A stretch of 64,000 nt of DNA from Caldilineaceae bacterium (GTDB lineage: Bacteria > Chloroflexota > Anaerolineae > Caldilineales > Caldilineaceae), in assembly GCA_020634755.1 (NCBI GenBank), contig JACKBC010000006.1:142483-206482 (forward strand), read 5' to 3'. How positions within the stretch are numbered: position 1 is the first letter of the stretch; each line of letters starts with the position of its first letter. A model generated the notes under the pieces. The model saw only the letters and a program-made list of their open reading frames with translations. It was not told where the DNA came from and did not search any database. This document shows, piece by piece, positions 60,718-64,000 of the stretch. A program made the position numbers and the translations under genes.

Positions 60718-61338
60718 ATGAAGCATCTCGACCAAACCCAACCGTTCATCATCATCCGGCTCGCACAGACGGCCGATGCAGATGCCATGGCGCACGTCAT
60801 GGTAGATACCTATTTGGCCGCGCATCAAGGACAAATGCCAGAAGCCGCGTGGCAAAAACGCAAAGCAGAATGGACCTATGAGGTGTCGGCGCGCAGCTGG
60901 CGCGACTATTTGCAGGGCATGGCCGATGGTGAAGATCCCAATGCTTGCGTTTACGTGGCCGAAGTGGCCGATGCAGAGGGCGCATATCCGCAACTGAGGG
61001 GAGGCGCCGATGCGCCGCTTAAACTTGTCGGTGTGATCATGGCGCACCCGGCCCAAGAAGAGTGGCTGTCCAACGCGGCTGAGATCGGCGCCGTTTACGT
61101 GCTGGAAAGCAGCCAAGGATTGGGCATTGGTCGTAAGCTGATGCAGGCCGCGGCCACGCACATGCAGAAACTCGGTCGCACGGCCTTGCAGGTGGGCGTG
61201 TTGACCGTTAACGCGCCGGCCCGCAACTTTTATGCCGCCTTGGGCGGTACACCCATTGGCGAGCGTCAATTTGATGAGGAAGGCTTTCTGCTGCCTGAAG
61301 TGGTGTATGGCTGGCCCGATATTGGCGCGGTTGTGTAG
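60718..61338 (+). CDS. GNAT-family N-acetyltransferase
   Basis: The 206-residue protein has the acetyl-CoA loop SSQGLGIGRKLMQAAATHMQ and the following VLTVNAPARNFYAALGGTPI, both classic GNAT elements. The N-terminus (IIIRLAQTADADAMAHVMVD) is also typical. The acceptor is unknown. ATG 60718 is used; the longer frame from 60673 would be translated through the hairpin. Confidence 0.9.
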   Translation: MKHLDQTQPFIIIRLAQTADADAMAHVMVDTYLAAHQGQMPEAAWQKRKAEWTYEVSARSWRDYLQGMADGEDPNACVYVAEVADAEGAYPQLRGGADAPLKLVGVIMAHPAQEEWLSNAAEIGAVYVLESSQGLGIGRKLMQAAATHMQKLGRTALQVGVLTVNAPARNFYAALGGTPIGERQFDEEGFLLPEVVYGWPDIGAVV

Positions 61339-61423
61339 GAATTATGCTCTGATAATATGGACACCTACCCATAGGATTTTCCGCGACTAGGAATTACTCA
61401 ATACTCGATTCCCAATACTTATC

Positions 61424-63907
61424 ATGTCTCATTTACTCACTGGTTTAAACCCCGAACAGAAAATCGCCGTCGAAACCGTCATGGGGCCGGTGCTGGTGCT
61501 GGCTGGCCCCGGTTCGGGCAAAACGCGCGTCCTTACGCGGCGCATTGCGTATTTAATTGAAGAAGCAGGCGTGGCGCCCTGGAACATCTTGGCCGTTACC
61601 TTTACCAATAAGGCGGCGCGTGAAATGCGCGCGCGCGTGGAAGGGCTCTTGGCCGACAAATTTGGCGCGGCGTTGCCCGGCCAGTCGCCGCGGCTGGGTG
61701 GGCTGACCATTGGCACCTTTCACAGCATTTGCGCCCGCATTTTGCGCGTAGAGACCGAGGCCATTGGCTACGAGCGCAACTGGGTGATCTACGACACGGC
61801 CGACCAGCGGGCGCTGATCCGCTCGCTGCTGGCCGAGATGAATTTTGACGAAAAGCGCTACAGCCCCAATGCCGTTCTGGCCCGGATTAGCAGCCAGAAA
61901 AATGAGCTGATTACGCCTGAAAAATATAAGGCGCGCGACTATTGGGATGAGATTGCGGGTCGCGTCTACACGCGTTATCAGGAAGCGCTGCACACCAACA
62001 ACGCTATGGATTTTGACGACCTGCTCATGAAGTCTACATTGCTGCTGCGTCAGCGGACCGACCTGCTGGATAAGTATCAGCAAAAGTGGCAATATGTGCT
62101 GGTCGATGAGTTCCAGGACACCAACACGGCGCAGTACGAGCTGGTGCGGCTGCTGGCCAATGCGCCGGATCAACGGCGCAACATCTTTGTGGTGGGCGAC
62201 GAAGACCAGTCGATCTATCGCTTTCGCGGGGCGGATTATCGCAATGTGTTGCAATTTCGACAGGACTATCCCGACGCCAAAGTGGTGTTGTTGGAACAGA
62301 ACTATCGCAGCACGCAGACCATTTTAAATGTGGCCAATGCGGTGATTTCGCACAACACAAACCGCACGCCCAAACAGTTACACACCGAAAATGGCGAAGG
62401 GTTGGCCGTCACCGTCTATGAAGCGTATAACGAAATTGAAGAGGCGGCCTGGGTGGGCGACGAGGTAGAGCGGCTGCTCAGTGGCCAAGGCTTTGGTCCG
62501 GGCGACATTGCCATTATGTATCGCACCAATGCGCAGAGCCGCGCCATTGAAGAGACCTTTGTGTTGCGCGGGCTCAAGTATAAGTTGGTGGGCGGCACGC
62601 GTTTTTATGAACGCAAAGAGATCAAGGATGCGCTGGCCTACATGCGGCTGGTCCACAACCCGGCGGACACAGTGGCCATGGACCGCATCATCAATACGCC
62701 TTCGCGCGGCATTGGCGTCAAAACGTATGCCGCGCTGCAAGAGTGGGCCAGCGAAATTGAGCTAAACCGCTACGAAGCGCTGCTGGTGCTCAAATATGGA
62801 CCGGACTATGTGAGCAAATTGCTGGACCGGCCCCTGAGCGACGACGCACATAAGGCGCCGCCGTTGACTGGCAGGGCGCAAAACGCGCTCATTGACTTTG
62901 CCGGCATGTTGCAGAGCTGGGTCAACTTGCGCCAGCAGGAGCGTTACGGCAGCGTGGCCGATCTCATGGATATGATTCTGACCGATTCGGGCTACATCCA
63001 CAATCTGCGTGATGGTAGTGATGAAGCCGAGGAGCGCTTTGAGAATATTCAAGAGTTGCGCAGCGTGGCCGCCAAATATACGCCGGATATGGACGATCTA
63101 GAGCCGGAGCAGACGCCCCTGACGCTCTTTTTGGAAGAGGTGAGCCTGGTGAGCGATGCCGACCAAGTAGAGGAAGGCGGCGGCGCGGTGACGCTGATGA
63201 CGCTGCACACGGCCAAGGGGCTCGAGTTTCCAGCGGTCTTTATGGTGGGCATGGAAGAAGGATTGCTGCCTCACAGCCGCAGCATTGAATCGGGCGAAGA
63301 AGAAGATATGGCCGAGGAGCGTCGGCTCTGCTATGTGGGCATTACGCGCGCCAAGCGCAGACTTTATCTGGTGCGCGCCTATCGACGCAGTTTGTGGGGC
63401 GGCAGTCAGTTGCAGGACTCCAGCCGTTTTCTCATGGAGATTCCGCCCGACCTGCTCACGGGCATGGTGGATCGGCACAGCCGCCGCGCCATTAACAATC
63501 AAAAGATGACCCAGTGGGATGCCGAGTGGGGCGATAGTGAATTGGAAAAAGACGCATGGGAAGAAGAAGAATGGCTGGATGAAGAGCATCGCCCCCAGCG
63601 TACTACCCAGAGCCGCCGTATTGACCGACGGCCCATGGGCCGAGAAAATCAGCAAAGCGTAAGCCAGACATATTGGTCACCGACCAGCGGCGGAACCGGC
63701 GCCAAAATCTCGCGCCCCACCGCTGAAGCCTCTAATGGACGCCAAGCGCAGTTCAATCGCCGCGATAGCGTACAGCATTCTGTCTTTGGAGTGGGTACAG
63801 TAATTGAAAGCAAAGTGACCCGTTCCGACGAAGAAGTGACGGTGGCATTCCCGGGTGTTGGCGTCAAAAAGCTGATGGCTTCCATGGCCGATTTGAAGAA
63901 GTTGTAG
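61424..63907 (+). CDS. pcrA: ATP-dependent DNA helicase PcrA/UvrD
   Basis: A superfamily 1A 3'-5' helicase for repair and replication-transcription conflict. Motif I is LAGPGSGKTRVLTRRIAYLI, motif II VDEFQDTN, motif III VVGDEDQSIYRFRGAD, motif IV LEQNYRST, motif V TLMTLHTAKGLEFPAVFMVG and motif VI YVGITRAKRRLYL. 827 residues, about 100 more than B. subtilis PcrA, mostly in a charged linker. The C-terminal Tudor-like module (HSVFGVGTVIESKV) is the RNA polymerase contact. The ribosome site is weak. Confidence 0.96.
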   Translation: MSHLLTGLNPEQKIAVETVMGPVLVLAGPGSGKTRVLTRRIAYLIEEAGVAPWNILAVTFTNKAAREMRARVEGLLADKFGAALPGQSPRLGGLTIGTFHSICARILRVETEAIGYERNWVIYDTADQRALIRSLLAEMNFDEKRYSPNAVLARISSQKNELITPEKYKARDYWDEIAGRVYTRYQEALHTNNAMDFDDLLMKSTLLLRQRTDLLDKYQQKWQYVLVDEFQDTNTAQYELVRLLANAPDQRRNIFVVGDEDQSIYRFRGADYRNVLQFRQDYPDAKVVLLEQNYRSTQTILNVANAVISHNTNRTPKQLHTENGEGLAVTVYEAYNEIEEAAWVGDEVERLLSGQGFGPGDIAIMYRTNAQSRAIEETFVLRGLKYKLVGGTRFYERKEIKDALAYMRLVHNPADTVAMDRIINTPSRGIGVKTYAALQEWASEIELNRYEALLVLKYGPDYVSKLLDRPLSDDAHKAPPLTGRAQNALIDFAGMLQSWVNLRQQERYGSVADLMDMILTDSGYIHNLRDGSDEAEERFENIQELRSVAAKYTPDMDDLEPEQTPLTLFLEEVSLVSDADQVEEGGGAVTLMTLHTAKGLEFPAVFMVGMEEGLLPHSRSIESGEEEDMAEERRLCYVGITRAKRRLYLVRAYRRSLWGGSQLQDSSRFLMEIPPDLLTGMVDRHSRRAINNQKMTQWDAEWGDSELEKDAWEEEEWLDEEHRPQRTTQSRRIDRRPMGRENQQSVSQTYWSPTSGGTGAKISRPTAEASNGRQAQFNRRDSVQHSVFGVGTVIESKVTRSDEEVTVAFPGVGVKKLMASMADLKKL

Positions 63908-63910
63908 GTT

Positions 63911-63989
63911 GTCAGCTGGTCAGCAGTTCAGCTAGTCAGCAGTTCAGCTAGTCAGCTGAAATGCTGACCGACTGAAATGCTGACCAGCT
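63911..63989. repeat. R5 iterated/inverted array (8-nt word KTCAGCNN)
   Basis: Six consecutive 8-mers from 63911: GTCAGCTG, GTCAGCAG, TTCAGCTA, GTCAGCAG, TTCAGCTA, GTCAGCTG. The complement follows: AAATGCTG, ACCGACTG, AAATGCTG, ACCAGCT. AGCTGGTCAGCA at 63914 pairs exactly with 63978-63989. It starts 3 bp after the pcrA stop. Confidence 0.88.
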
Positions 63990-64000
63990 CTAACCGCCAC

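Overview
The window is a stretch of chromosome from a moderately GC-rich bacterium. It is most likely a member of the Chloroflexota (Anaerolineae/Caldilineae-like). That assignment is an inference from gene content: a MerR/coiled-coil protein, a helicase-associated XPB-N-like protein, tandem family-5 binding lipoproteins, an S41 protease variant, Rex beside RsmG, bS21 and a four-S1-domain protein. No rRNA, tRNA, CRISPR array, complete insertion sequence or prophage was recognised.

Layout. (1) 0-4.5 kb: rimO, a MerR-type coiled-coil protein, a DUF1232 membrane protein and a helicase-associated protein. (2) 5-11.5 kb: a peptide-type ABC importer with two paralogous binding lipoproteins around one permease pair and no ATPase genes. 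(3) 11.8-24.4 kb: two formylglycine sulfatases, two EamA transporters, an orphan HlyD-like lipoprotein, an AbgB-like amidohydrolase, a frameshifted SDR, a decayed response regulator and a TetR regulator with a clear operator. (4) 24.7-29.1 kb: a PaoABC-like molybdenum hydroxylase (2Fe-2S and Mo subunits fused, separate FAD subunit) and thpR. (5) 29.3-41.2 kb: a degenerate metallophosphoesterase, a B12-binding radical SAM protein, an FAD oxidoreductase, an orphan Phd antitoxin, a PhyH dioxygenase, an M19 dipeptidase, a PHP phosphoesterase, nagA, nagB and an SDR. (6) 41.3-64 kb: mostly housekeeping (CAP-LysM protein, S1 protein, rpsU, infA, Nudix, DtxR-type regulator, rsmG, rex, orphan response regulator, ctpA-like, nadD-obgE, yqeY-pgpH-ybeY-dgkA, eda, maf, rsgA, GNAT, pcrA).

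The most striking content is intergenic. At least five classes of short palindromic elements, with no coding capacity, are scattered through both accessory and core regions. R1 is an 86-bp hairpin with TCAGTA/TACTGA ends and 3-bp target duplications (nine copies). R2 is an element of about 80-84 bp with ACTTACGCA-type ends and 9-bp duplications (seven copies, four starting within about 25 bp after a stop codon). R3 is a 159-bp element with TGAGGGGTGTGCATAA-type ends and 6-bp duplications (three copies, one an internal deletion). R4 is a palindrome of about 110 bp (two copies). R5 is a class of arrays in which an 8-nt word, different at each locus, is iterated and then followed by its reverse complement (six loci plus a possible seventh). 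Several elements abut or create gene ends: an R3 copy encodes the last residues and stop codon of nadD, and an R4 copy supplies the stop codon of the Nudix gene.
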